DNA of 57,025 bases from Verrucomicrobiia bacterium (GTDB lineage Bacteria; Verrucomicrobiota; Verrucomicrobiia; Verrucomicrobiales; Akkermansiaceae), in assembly GCA_030432565.1 (NCBI GenBank), contig JAUIGV010000033.1, forward strand, positions 1-57,025, in the 5' to 3' direction. The translations under genes were made by a program, and so were the position numbers. This document shows, piece after piece, positions 36,746 to 45,982 of this stretch (position 1 is its first letter; each line of letters opens with the position of its first letter). The notes beneath the pieces were generated by a model. That model had not been told where the DNA came from and made no database searches. It saw nothing but the letters and a program-made list of their open reading frames with translations.

Positions 36746-39147
36746 ATGAGACTCATCCTCGGCGGCTTCATCACCTTCATCCTTCTTCTCACCCAGTCCC
36801 TGGGAGGCCCGGCCATCGGACCTTTTCTTGAGAGTGAAACCCCATTCCTCTCGTCGGCCCTCCTCATCAAGGATGAAAAAAAATCGATCCCGTCCGCCGC
36901 GGCATCCTCATCCCCCTCGGCAATAATCACTGGGCTTGTTTCGATACCGACCTCCTTCGCTGGGGCGCCATCTGGAAAGCTCCCGCCGGGCAGCCACCCC
37001 TCACCCTCGATTCCATGGCAGCCATCTCCTACCCCAATGGCAAGGCCAAAGCCAAATCTCCCCCCTCACTCCGGGGAAACCTCCTCCACACAAACTCTGC
37101 CCGTCCCGGAGGAGGTCCGGAAGTTCTCTCAAAAGGCGACACACGCCCTTCCCTCGCCAGCAATCCCTCCAAACAGATCGGACCCTTCCCTCCCGACCAG
37201 GGCCGTTGGCTCGGACTCGAGTTGCGTGGCAAACTGCCCGTCCTCCGCTACCGCATCGCAGATGCCGTCATCGAGGAAATCCTACTCAAAACTGCAGACC
37301 ACCAATTCAAACGAATCATCCACCTGGCACCCCACCGGAAACGTTTTCACCTCAATCTGGGAAACACCTTCACCCACATTCAAAAGTCACCTCTATCATC
37401 GCAGCACCTCATTTTTCGGCCCAGTGAAGAACCCCGCACCCTGACCTTCGCCACCCAGCCCACGGAGCGAGCCACCTTTCCCACTCCCAAACCTGCCGAA
37501 CCCATCTTCCCCGAAGGGCAAATTTTCACCAACCTGCCTTCGACCAAAGATGGCCCCTACGCGATCCGCAAGCTCACCCTTCCGACCACTCCCCGCTTCG
37601 TCCGCCCCACCGACCTCGCCTTCCTCTCCGACGGAACCGGTCTCCTAACCACTCTCGATGGCGATGTCTGGCGCATCGAAACGCCTGAAGCAAAAACCTC
37701 CCGATGGACCCGCATCGCCTCCGGACTTTTCGAAACCATCTCTCTCGAAGTCACGCCCGATGATCGCATCTTCACTCTGGGGCGCGATCAAATCACCGAA
37801 CTCATCGACACCAACGGTGACAGCTTTATCGATGTTTACCGGAACGCTTCCAACGCCTTCCATCAAACTCTCCACACCCGCGACTACGCCACCTCGCTCG
37901 CCCTTGGAAACGACGGCTCCTTCTACATCGCCAAAGGCGGCATTCACAATCCCAAGTCGAAACTGGACAACGAACTCTCCACCCACCGTGGCGCCGTTCT
38001 CAAAATCTCACCCGATGGCGATTCCGTGACCGTTCTCGCCGATGGCCTCCGCCTTCCCTACGTTGGCCTGCGCTCCGACCAGACTCCATTTGCCTCCGAT
38101 CAACAAGGTCACCACGTTCCCAGCACCCCCGTTCACCAACTTAAATCCACTCCAACTCTTGGCTTCGCCCCCACCAACCACCGCGACAAAAAAATCACCG
38201 AGCCACTCCTCTGGTTTCCCTACCAGGCCAACCGCTCCGCCGCCGCCTTCACTCAATGGAATGACCACTTCCTCCAGGTCTCCTGGGGCGGCCGCCTTTT
38301 CGCCATCGAAACTCCGAAGACCGGCCAAGCCTTCTCATGGCAACTTCCCCTTCAACTCGACTTCCCCTCACTCAATGCCACCCGCCATCCCAAGTCAGGC
38401 AAACTCTACGTCACCGGACTTGGTATCTCCGGATACAAGCCCACCACTCCAAATCTCAGCGGGATCGCTTCCATCGAGGAAACAACCAAGCTCCCAAAAC
38501 CCGCTTCTCTGGATGTTCAAGGGGAGACCATCTCAGTCACCTTTGACCGCCCTCTCACCGCAGACGAAACCGTTCTTCCCGCCAGCCCCGCCCTCCGCCT
38601 TTTCAATATCAAGCGCACCGGGAAATACGGCTCCGGACATTTCCGCTGGGATGACAAACCAGGCGAACACCACCTCCAACCCGACACATTTTCTCTCTCC
38701 GATGATCGTCGTACTTTAACCCTCGCCTTTCCCATTCTGGGCCGCTCCGATATCCTTGATCTCCACCTCACCCTCACCTCTGGAAACACGGTTGCCCCAC
38801 TCCACCTTTTCTCACGTCCGGTTCACCTTCCTCTACCCAAACTTTCAGAACTAGCCGGTCTCGAGAAAAGCAAACCCGCTCTTAAGCCTGGCAATACCAA
38901 AACCGGCAAAACCCTCTTTACCACCTACGCCTGCGCCGGTTGCCACTCACTCGATGGCGCAAAACTCGTTGGCCCCACCCTCAAAGGAATCGCCACCCGC
39001 TCCGACGAAGCCTTCCTTCGCCAATCCATTCTCGAGCCCGCCGCGATTGTCACCAAGGGATTCGAAGCCTCCATGCCCTCCTTCGCCGGCGTCCTCACCG
39101 ACCAACAATTGGCCGACCTCCTCGCCTACCTAAAAACCCTCCGTTAA
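36746..39147 (+). CDS. DUF6797-like propeller protein with C-terminal cytochrome c; one frameshift at an A8 run
   Basis: The protein starts at ATG 36746 with a signal peptide (ILGGFITFILLLTQSLGGPA). The frame changes by -1 at AAAAAAAA (36876-36883): before it reads F-L-S-S-A-L-L-I-K-D-E-K, after it R-R-G-I-L-I-P-L-G-N-N-H-W-A-C-F-D-T-D-L-L-R-W, which is the expected continuation of DUF6797-type proteins. Joined, it has 800 residues. Next comes a propeller region (~230-510: DLAFLSDGTGLLTTLDGDVW, D-T-N-G-D-S-F-I-D), a beta region (~530-690), and a class I cytochrome c with C-A-G-C-H (729-733) and M-P-S-F-A-G as distal ligand. Likely a periplasmic haem protein. The antiporter gene starts 3 bp after the stop. 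An ATG at 37015 would give a truncated, unexported protein. Confidence 0.8.
36876..36883 (+). other. A8 run at the frame change (slippery heptamer A AAA AAA)
   Basis: In the upstream frame the codons are GAA AAA AAA TCG, so A-AAA-AAA (36877-36883) is in the X-XXY-YYZ phase used for -1 ribosomal slippage. A single added A in the run would also repair the frame. Distinguishing real slippage from a mutation or a base-calling error needs other data. Confidence 0.6.
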
Positions 39148-39150
39148 GAG

Positions 39151-40998
39151 ATGGATTCCTCCCTTTTCTTCAATGCTTTCATCTATCTCGCTGCCGCCAC
39201 CCTCGCGGCACCCCTGGGTCGCCGCCTCGGGATCGGAGCTGTTTTAGGCTATCTCGTGGTAGGAGCTGTCATTGGGCCGGCAGGTTTGGAATTCACCGGA
39301 AGACACTCCGAGGAAGTGCTCCACTTCGCCGAGTTCGGCGTTGTCCTCATGCTCTTCGTCATCGGACTGGAGCTCGATCTCGGGAAGCTCTGGCGCATGC
39401 GCACTTCCATCTTCGGGCTCGGCGGACTTCAACTCGTCCTCTCGGCCTGCGCCCTTGCGCTCGCCGCAGGCATTCTTGCTACGGATTGGCGGGAAGCCCT
39501 CGGCCTCGGTCTCATCCTCGCACTCTCCTCCACTGCCATCGTGATGCAGACCCTCAAGGAACGCGGCCTCACCGAAACCAGCTCAGGCAAGCAAGGCTTT
39601 GCCGTTCTTCTGTTTCAGGACATCGCCGTCATCCCAATCCTCGCCTTCCTGCCGACCCTCACCCACCGAACTGTTGCCAGTTCATCCGGCGGCCACCAAT
39701 CGGACTCTGCGATCACCAACTGGATCAATGGCCTGCCAGCGTGGGGCGAGGGACTCGTTATTCTCGCCGCAATCGCATTGATCATTCTCATCGGAAAATT
39801 CGCTCTCACCCCCTGGCTCCGTTGGGTTGCCCGGCTTAAGGTCCCCGAAGCACTCAACGCCACCACGCTCACCCTCGTCATTGGCACTGCCCTCCTCATG
39901 AACTCCGTGGGACTCTCGCCCGCTCTCGGCACTTTCGTCGCCGGCGTCATGCTCGCCAGCAGCCCCTACCGGCACGAACTCGAGGCCAACATCGAACCCT
40001 TCAAATCTCTCCTCCTCGCCGTCTTCTTTCTCGCCGTCGGTGCCAGCATCAACTTCCCCCTGATCGCCGCACAACCCCTCACGATCGCCGGCTTTGTTGT
40101 CGCACTCATCGCGATCAAAGCACTCGTGCTCTTCATCCTCTCCAAGATCTTCCGCCTCTCCCTTGACCAAGGCCTTCTTTTTTCCATCGCCCTCGCCCAA
40201 GGTGGCGAATTCGCCTTCGTCCTCGGTGGCTTCGCCGTCAGCAATGGCGTCCTCAGCCCCGAGATCACCGCGCAAATGATCGCGGCCGTCGCCCTCTCGA
40301 TGGCACTCTCACCCATCCTCCTCATCGCGCTGCAACGACTCATTCTTCCCCGACTGGGAACCACCGAATCCGATGACTCGCCCGCTCCCGATGTTGAAAA
40401 TGATCACTCCCGTGTTCTTCTGGCCGGCTTTGGACGTTTTGGCCATCCCATCATTCGCCTCCTTCGCAGCGCCGGTCATATGCCCACCGTCCTTGAACAA
40501 GACAGCGACCACGTCGACTTCATCCGCCGCATTGGGCTCAAGTGCTACTACGGCGATGCCACCCGCCTTGAACTCCTGCACGCCGCCGGAGCCAGCGAAG
40601 CCGAAATTCTCATCATTGCCATCGATGACGAAGATGGCTGCATGGAAATCATTCGCCATGCCAAGAAGCACTTCCCACACCTTGAAATCCTTGCCCGCGC
40701 CTGCTCGCGAGACCACGCCTATCTCCTCCATGAAGCCGGGGTCGATTACTTCATTGAACAACTCGGATCATCACTCGATTGCGCCATCAAATCCCTCGAC
40801 CTTCTTGGCCACGATCTCGATCACGCCAAAGATGCCGCACGACGCTTCAAGGCAAAAGAAATCGAGTCCATCGAAAACCTTGCTGCATACCGGGGAGACA
40901 AAAATCAATACATCAACGCCGCGAACCAAAACCTCCGCGATCTCGACAGTCTTCTCGAAAACGCCCCGCTCAAGACCGACCCACCGCAATCCGGGTAG
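39151..40998 (+). CDS. CPA2-family monovalent cation:proton antiporter (KefB/KefC-like)
   Basis: 615 residues. The first ~390 form the Na+/H+ exchanger domain, with an N-terminal G-A-V-L-G-Y-L-V-V-G-A-V-I-G-P helix, E-F-G-V-V-L-M-L-F-V-I-G-L-E and the paired-helix segment S-S-T-A-I-V-M-Q-T-L; F-Q-D-I-A-V carries the ion-site Asp. Then an RCK/TrkA-N domain: V-L-L-A-G-F-G-R-F-G binds a nucleotide, ending Y-G-D-A-T-R. This is the layout of glutathione-gated K+ efflux proteins, though no KefF/KefG partner is nearby and gating is unknown. Inner membrane. ATG 3 bp after the cytochrome gene stop implies co-transcription. Its 3' end overlaps the VanW gene by 29 bp on the opposite strand. Confidence 0.93.
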   Translation: MDSSLFFNAFIYLAAATLAAPLGRRLGIGAVLGYLVVGAVIGPAGLEFTGRHSEEVLHFAEFGVVLMLFVIGLELDLGKLWRMRTSIFGLGGLQLVLSACALALAAGILATDWREALGLGLILALSSTAIVMQTLKERGLTETSSGKQGFAVLLFQDIAVIPILAFLPTLTHRTVASSSGGHQSDSAITNWINGLPAWGEGLVILAAIALIILIGKFALTPWLRWVARLKVPEALNATTLTLVIGTALLMNSVGLSPALGTFVAGVMLASSPYRHELEANIEPFKSLLLAVFFLAVGASINFPLIAAQPLTIAGFVVALIAIKALVLFILSKIFRLSLDQGLLFSIALAQGGEFAFVLGGFAVSNGVLSPEITAQMIAAVALSMALSPILLIALQRLILPRLGTTESDDSPAPDVENDHSRVLLAGFGRFGHPIIRLLRSAGHMPTVLEQDSDHVDFIRRIGLKCYYGDATRLELLHAAGASEAEILIIAIDDEDGCMEIIRHAKKHFPHLEILARACSRDHAYLLHEAGVDYFIEQLGSSLDCAIKSLDLLGHDLDHAKDAARRFKAKEIESIENLAAYRGDKNQYINAANQNLRDLDSLLENAPLKTDPPQSG

Positions 40999-42718
40999 GG
41001 AAAAGCTCCTGCTTTTTCTTCGCGTCGCTCAAGGAAGCAAACTCCTTTCGATCCAAAATCGTCAGCAGAGGATGTTCCGGCAAGCCACACTCATCCGTCG
41101 CGAACACCGGAACACCCATCGCCAGAGCTCTTAATGCCAGCCGCGGCTGATGCTCAATCCAAGCCGGCAATACGACCGCTCTCGCCGAATTAAGATCATT
41201 CAAATCGCCCTGCCTGAAGAATTCCTCCGAATCACCTTCCCTCGCACGCCCAAGTACGACGAGCCTCTCATCAAGATCCTTCAAATCATAGATTCCCTTC
41301 CTCCCCAGCGGTGAGCATGGCAGAAAAAAATGACCTCCCCCTTCTTCGCTCCGGGTTTCCACCTCCGGCATTTCCCAATCCAACAACCAGGCGCGATGAC
41401 CGAAGTGCTTTGCGATTGCCCGGTGCGGAGTGATCAACTTCCCGGCCCGGGCCAAGGCCTCGCTTTCCATACGGACCAACCCCGGGGCGGCTCGAAAATC
41501 GCCCAGGGTGGATGACTCCGGATGTCGTCTTGCAGCCTCATTCAGCCTCCGTTGCAACTCCTCAAGCGGCCACCTCTCCATCAGAACATCAAAGGTTCGT
41601 CCACCCAGAACACCCATCAGCCAGAGATGCGGAAGAAGGTTTTGCGAGATAACCAAATGCCGGCACTCGGGAGAAAGTTGTTTTCGATAATGTTCCGCCA
41701 ACTTTCGATCGGCATTGAGCAGAGCCTTCTGCCTCACCGCGCCCTGCGCCGGAAGCCTTCGCTGGCGGAATGATCGTAGCAAGGTTGGCAGGGTCGCATG
41801 ATGTCCCTTCGCCTTCGCCGGGATCCTCCACGAATAATTCCGCTTCTTAAATCGATGCCCGTCCATCGGAACGAACCAATGATCCCCGTCACGGGAATGC
41901 CCGGCACACCAGTGATCAAACTCCGGCCACCGTGCATCGAGCAGAAATGCGGAATGCCCCTGAGCCGGGGCATGACTTGAAACGGCCGAAGGATGGCGAA
42001 AACACTCGGTCTGGTTGCAGGTCAAACAGTCACCACTTGGTGCTTCCCGCACAACCGGGTCGGGCAACACTGCAATTTGTCGAACTTTTCCCGGGCGGTC
42101 CGCTTTAATTCTAACAATCAACTCAGAAGCATCAAGCTCCACTTCGAGTCTCCACTGGAAGGGTGCCCTGAATCGCAGATCGACGTAATTCCAGAAAACT
42201 GTGGCATCCAGATTCTTCTCGCCCATTGATCCGGGAACCAAGCGCGAATGCTCGTGACGCTCGACAATTTCAAGCCCGGCTTCCAGGGCCGCCTGATAAA
42301 GCAAGCCCGTCACCTGGCAAAGCCCACCTCCGCGATTCGGAATCATGCAACCCTCGCGCAACTCGCGCCCCACGGTGTAGCCTTTTCCCCGCGTGGTCCG
42401 CCCCAGCTGGCGCCAAAAACTAAATATCTCGCTCGGAGGGATGACAAGGCCATGCAGTGCCTGCGCCGAGATTCGCAAATTCTCCACCTTGCCCGCGGTC
42501 AGGGGAAACTCGGCATCGGAAACCTGCGTCCATAGCTTGGCCCGGGCCTCCCCGATGACCGGAGAATCCACTCCGGTCTCAGCGAAAGGATGCCGCCCGG
42601 GCCCCTCGCCCCACTCCATCATCCCGCGCCGTAGCCTCAGCAACCCGGTCTTCCCATGAAAAACAAGTGACTGAAAACGCCCGGGAAGTTCGGAAGGATC
42701 ACGAGGCTCGGCTTTCAT
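40970..42718 (-). CDS. VanW-domain protein fused to a GT-B glycosyltransferase-like domain
   Basis: 582 residues. Residues ~85-190 carry the VanW motif (F-S-F-W-R-Q-L-G-R-T-T, then N-R-G-G-G-L-C-Q-V-T-G-L-L-Y and H-E-H-S-R-L-V-P-G). A segment around 240 has C-L-T-C-N-Q-T-E-C-F, a possible metal or cluster site. Residues ~330-575 resemble the C-terminal half of a GT-B (GT4-type) glycosyltransferase, ending A-L-R-A-L-A-M-G-V-P-V-F-A-T-D-E-C-G-L-P-E, the usual sugar-nucleotide-site pattern. No signal peptide. VanW is associated with glycopeptide-resistance clusters but its role is unknown; cell-wall glycan work is plausible. Convergent and overlapping the antiporter. Confidence 0.8.
   Translation of the reverse strand: MKAEPRDPSELPGRFQSLVFHGKTGLLRLRRGMMEWGEGPGRHPFAETGVDSPVIGEARAKLWTQVSDAEFPLTAGKVENLRISAQALHGLVIPPSEIFSFWRQLGRTTRGKGYTVGRELREGCMIPNRGGGLCQVTGLLYQAALEAGLEIVERHEHSRLVPGSMGEKNLDATVFWNYVDLRFRAPFQWRLEVELDASELIVRIKADRPGKVRQIAVLPDPVVREAPSGDCLTCNQTECFRHPSAVSSHAPAQGHSAFLLDARWPEFDHWCAGHSRDGDHWFVPMDGHRFKKRNYSWRIPAKAKGHHATLPTLLRSFRQRRLPAQGAVRQKALLNADRKLAEHYRKQLSPECRHLVISQNLLPHLWLMGVLGGRTFDVLMERWPLEELQRRLNEAARRHPESSTLGDFRAAPGLVRMESEALARAGKLITPHRAIAKHFGHRAWLLDWEMPEVETRSEEGGGHFFLPCSPLGRKGIYDLKDLDERLVVLGRAREGDSEEFFRQGDLNDLNSARAVVLPAWIEHQPRLALRALAMGVPVFATDECGLPEHPLLTILDRKEFASLSDAKKKQELFPTRIAVGRS
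41000..41017 (+). repeat. REP-like hairpin shared with 32037-32056
   Basis: GAAAAGC, loop TCCT, GCTTTTTC (41000-41017 approximately, one G-T pair) directly follows the TAG stop of the antiporter gene. The core AAAGCTCCTGCTTT is identical to the hairpin after the stop at 32036. On the plus strand it can also act as a terminator; on the minus strand it is inside the VanW gene's last codons (K-K-K-Q-E-L-F). Confidence 0.45.
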
Positions 42719-42830
42719 CCTCCCGTTTTAACATAGATCACCTTTGAGTTCGTAAACATAACGTAAAAGCGTCTTGCTCAAAGCAATGGAAGCCCAGATA
42801 TCCAGCGCTTCGAAGAATTTTGTTTTTTTG

Positions 42831-42849
42831 TCATACAAAAAATGTATGA
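42831..42849. promoter_or_regulatory. Inverted repeat upstream of the first LamG gene
   Basis: TCATACA (42831-37) and TGTATGA (42843-49) are perfect 7-bp arms around AAAAA, about 60 bp before the ATG at 42908. It lies in the divergent region shared with the VanW gene (start 42718). It may be an operator or a leader hairpin. No cognate regulator is in sight. Confidence 0.35.
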
Positions 42850-42907
42850 CTGCCTCGCTCCAGATCGAGTGAAAAACTTGAGGGAGCTAATCCATACAAC
42901 TCAATCG

Positions 42908-45019
42908 ATGACTCCAAGACGAGACTTTAAGAACATTTCGACCCATCTTTGCGGAAGGTTCGCCTGCCGGATCGCCCTACCTCTAAGTCTGTTACAAATC
43001 TCAGAGGCCGATCTTGTCAGCTACTGGCCCATGGATGAAACCACGGGCGATATCGCGGCTGATGCCGTAGCCAACAATGATGCCACCTGGCAAAATTCCG
43101 GCCTCAATTTAGCTTGGGAAGCCGGCCGCATCGACGGCGCAGCCAACCTGACTGACGCAGGCGGAGCAGCCTCGAACAACTTTTTCCAGATGAACATCCC
43201 CGAGTTGATCGGCGCCGAGGCCATCACCATCTCGATTTGGATTAACAACCGCGCCCAGAGTTCCTCGGGCTACAACGGGATCTTCATGACCCGGGACTTC
43301 AACGGGGCCACCAACAACAGCTGGGGCCTCGCGATCGAAAATAATGGAAACGAGCGCCTCGACTCGCGGGTGAATGGCCCGGGGATTGACTCCGCCAACG
43401 GCCTGCTTAGCCCTGACGGCAACTGGAAACACCTCGTTTTAGTTTGGGATGGCGTCAATGCCACCCACACCCAATACGTGAATGGAATAGAAACAGCCAC
43501 TGGAGCATCTGTCAGCGGACCGATCGTGGGCCCGGACAGTGGACCTTGGTTCATTGGTTATGATAGTTGCTGCGGCGGCACACGCGACTTTGATGGTCTT
43601 GTCGATGATATCGCGATCTGGAATGAAACATTGTCACTGAGCTCGATCAGAGCACTTGCGAATGGAACACCAGCCGACGAACTCAATGTTGCCGACTCGG
43701 ACAATGACGGAATGACCGACGAATATGAGGATCTTTATGACTTCCTCGACAAGGAAGATGACAGCGACGCTGCGCTCGATGAGGACTCGGACGGCCTCAC
43801 CAACCTCGAGGAATTTACCCGCGGGACCACTCCGGATGATAACGACAGCGACGATGACACTCTGACCGACGGCGAGGAGGTCAACGTCCACGGGACGGAT
43901 CCCCTTTCCGACGATACTGACAGTGACACAATCACTGACGATGAAGAGCTTGTTGAAGGAGAAGACACCTTCGTGACTAATCCGCTCGAGGGAGACACCG
44001 ACATGGACGGCTTCAGCGATCCGGACGAAATCACGAATGGCACCGACCCGACCGACCCGAACGATCCTCCTGCAGCCGCGCCCATGTTGATTGGCCACTG
44101 GCCTCTCGATGAGACTTCCGGCCTTATCGCGGAGGACCTCGTCAATGGGAACAATGGAACCTGGGGAAACGCCGACGGTTTGAACCTCGAGTGGACCACA
44201 GGACAAATCGGCGGAGCCGCAAGGCTAAGCGATCTGGGTGGCGAGGATTACTTCCGAATCGAGACCATCGACCAACTCATCAGCTCAAACGCTCTCACTC
44301 TCACTGCGTGGATCAATCCCGATGAGAACCCCGGATACAATGGCATCTTCATGACCCGAACCATCGATGGGCAGACCAACAATAGCTGGGGGCTGGCCTT
44401 CGAAAATACCAACGCAGCCCCCAATCACCTCGACAGCCGCGTTGACAAGGCTCCTGTGGACTCCGCTGCCGACACCCTGACTCCGAACGGCGAATGGTAT
44501 CACGTTGCTCTCGTTTGGGACGGCTCAATCGGACAGCACACGCAATACATCAATGGCGTTGAATCAGGCACCGCGGGAGGATTCCTTATGCGCCAGATAC
44601 TCTCCACCAGCGGCCCCTGGTTTATTGGTTATGATGATTGCTGTGGCGGAACCCGCGACTTCAATGGCCTCATCGATGATGTGGGCATGTGGAACCAGGC
44701 CCTGACGCCCGCTGAAATCCAAGAGATCTATGATGATGGTCTGAATGGTATTGGCATCGGCGGCGTCACCACTCCCCTTACCATCACCGGCGTGACCGTA
44801 AACCCAAATGGTTCGGTAACTCTTACCTGGGATTCCAATCCGAACGAAAACGTCTCCTACTCCGTCCTCTTCAGCGACGACCTTGTTGGCCCCATTACCG
44901 GATGGGCAGACGAGAATGACGGGGTGCCAACCCAGGGATCGACCACCACTTACACCACCCAGGCCGGTTTCGTGACCGGCCAAGATCGCCGCTTCTTCGC
45001 AGTCGTAAGAAACCCTTGA
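42908..45019 (+). CDS. Secreted protein with two LamG domains and a calcium-repeat linker
   Basis: 703 residues. The ATG at 42908 gives a leader with a hydrophobic stretch (I-A-L-P-L-S-L-L-Q-I) ahead of E-A-D-L-V-S-Y-W-P-M-D-E, the start of the first LamG (concanavalin A-like) domain (~33-255). A ~120-residue linker of D-S-D-x-D-x-[ML]-[TS]-D-x-x-E thrombospondin-type-3-like repeats should bind Ca2+. A second LamG domain follows (~395-600), then an Ig-like C-terminal module ending R-R-F-F-A-V-V-R-N-P. Both LamG domains contain an adjacent Cys pair, in IGYDSCCGGTRDFDG and IGYDDCCGGTRDFNG. No PEP-CTERM tail. LamG domains usually bind glycans or proteins. The next gene is a short PEP-CTERM paralogue. 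Confidence 0.88.
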   Translation: MTPRRDFKNISTHLCGRFACRIALPLSLLQISEADLVSYWPMDETTGDIAADAVANNDATWQNSGLNLAWEAGRIDGAANLTDAGGAASNNFFQMNIPELIGAEAITISIWINNRAQSSSGYNGIFMTRDFNGATNNSWGLAIENNGNERLDSRVNGPGIDSANGLLSPDGNWKHLVLVWDGVNATHTQYVNGIETATGASVSGPIVGPDSGPWFIGYDSCCGGTRDFDGLVDDIAIWNETLSLSSIRALANGTPADELNVADSDNDGMTDEYEDLYDFLDKEDDSDAALDEDSDGLTNLEEFTRGTTPDDNDSDDDTLTDGEEVNVHGTDPLSDDTDSDTITDDEELVEGEDTFVTNPLEGDTDMDGFSDPDEITNGTDPTDPNDPPAAAPMLIGHWPLDETSGLIAEDLVNGNNGTWGNADGLNLEWTTGQIGGAARLSDLGGEDYFRIETIDQLISSNALTLTAWINPDENPGYNGIFMTRTIDGQTNNSWGLAFENTNAAPNHLDSRVDKAPVDSAADTLTPNGEWYHVALVWDGSIGQHTQYINGVESGTAGGFLMRQILSTSGPWFIGYDDCCGGTRDFNGLIDDVGMWNQALTPAEIQEIYDDGLNGIGIGGVTTPLTITGVTVNPNGSVTLTWDSNPNENVSYSVLFSDDLVGPITGWADENDGVPTQGSTTTYTTQAGFVTGQDRRFFAVVRNP

Positions 45020-45085
45020 TAGGATTCCTTTTCTACTCGACATATTTTCTCAAAAAACGACAAATTACCGAATACACCAGACATA

Positions 45086-45895
45086 ATGACAAACAAAGCA
45101 CACCCATCCATCATCGGAGCAGTTGCTCTGGCAGCAGCGCTTCCGGCGGCTACCCAGGGCGCACTCGTCTCCCACTACACCCTCGACGACACCAGCAGTG
45201 GCATCGCCGTCGATAGTGTAAATGGTAACAATGCCGTCTGGCAAAACGGCACCAACACCAATCTCGCCAACGTCGCCGGTCAGATCGGTGGCGCTGCCGA
45301 TTTGACTGACGCCGGTGGAGCCGCAGCCAACAACTTTTTCCAATTGAACCTTCCCCAGCTCGTTGGAGCCAATGGAATTTCGATCTCTCTTTGGATTAAC
45401 AACCGCAACCAAACCTCCTCGGGCTACAACGGGATCTTCATGACCCGGACCTTCAACGGAGCCACCAACAATAGCTGGGGCCTCGCGATCGAGAATAATG
45501 GAAACGAACGCTTCGACGCACGCGTAAACGGTCCCGGCATTGATTCTGCCGACGGCCTCCTCACCGACGATGGAAACTGGAAACACCTGACCCTCGTCTG
45601 GGACGGAGTCGCCCAAACCGCTACTCAATACATTAACGGAGTCGAAACTGCCACCGGAGCCTCTATTGCGGGACCGATCGCCGGCCCTGACAGCGGACCG
45701 TGGTATATCGGCTACGATGACTGCTGCGGCAACACCCGTGATTTCGATGGAGCCATCGATGACATCATGGTCTTTGACAACGCGCTCTCCGCCGCAGAGG
45801 TGGATGGAATCTATCAAGCAGGAATCGTCCCCGAACCAAGCACCTCCCTGCTTGGACTTCTGAGCGGACTCTTCCTTCTGCGCCGTCGTCGCTAA
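45086..45895 (+). CDS. LamG protein with PEP-CTERM tail
   Basis: 269 residues. Signal peptide ~1-25 (A-A-T-Q-G-A before L-V-S-H-Y). One LamG domain (~26-235) contains Y-D-D-C-C-G-N-T-R-D-F-D-G near its end. The tail is V-P-E-P-S-T-S, a hydrophobic helix (LLGLLSGLFLL) and R-R-R-R, a standard PEP-CTERM signal for exosortase-dependent surface sorting. The LamG part is nearly identical in DNA sequence to the first LamG domain of the preceding gene around 43258-43370 (against 45415-45527), showing recent duplication or conversion. A strong terminator follows at 45921. Confidence 0.93.
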   Translation: MTNKAHPSIIGAVALAAALPAATQGALVSHYTLDDTSSGIAVDSVNGNNAVWQNGTNTNLANVAGQIGGAADLTDAGGAAANNFFQLNLPQLVGANGISISLWINNRNQTSSGYNGIFMTRTFNGATNNSWGLAIENNGNERFDARVNGPGIDSADGLLTDDGNWKHLTLVWDGVAQTATQYINGVETATGASIAGPIAGPDSGPWYIGYDDCCGNTRDFDGAIDDIMVFDNALSAAEVDGIYQAGIVPEPSTSLLGLLSGLFLLRRRR

Positions 45896-45920
45896 GACCC
45901 GCCACACGCATTTCACATCA

Positions 45921-45957
45921 AAGAAGGCGGTGCTTTTCCATGCACCGTCTTTTTTTT
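45921..45957 (+). terminator. Rho-independent terminator after the LamG PEP-CTERM gene
   Basis: AAGAAGGCGGTGC (45921-33) pairs with GCACCGTCTTTTT (45942-54) around the 8-nt loop TTTTCCAT; one G-T pair in the GC core. An 8-T tract follows. It lies 26 bp after the stop and just before the next gene's start at 45983, so that gene needs its own promoter or readthrough. Confidence 0.88.
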
Positions 45958-45982
45958 GCCCGCACCTCAATCCTCTTCCCAA

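Noticed and set aside
45065-45982. 305-codon minus-strand frame opposite the LamG PEP-CTERM gene
   Set aside because: Shadow of a gene with intact signal peptide, LamG domain and PEP-CTERM tail; would also span the terminator.
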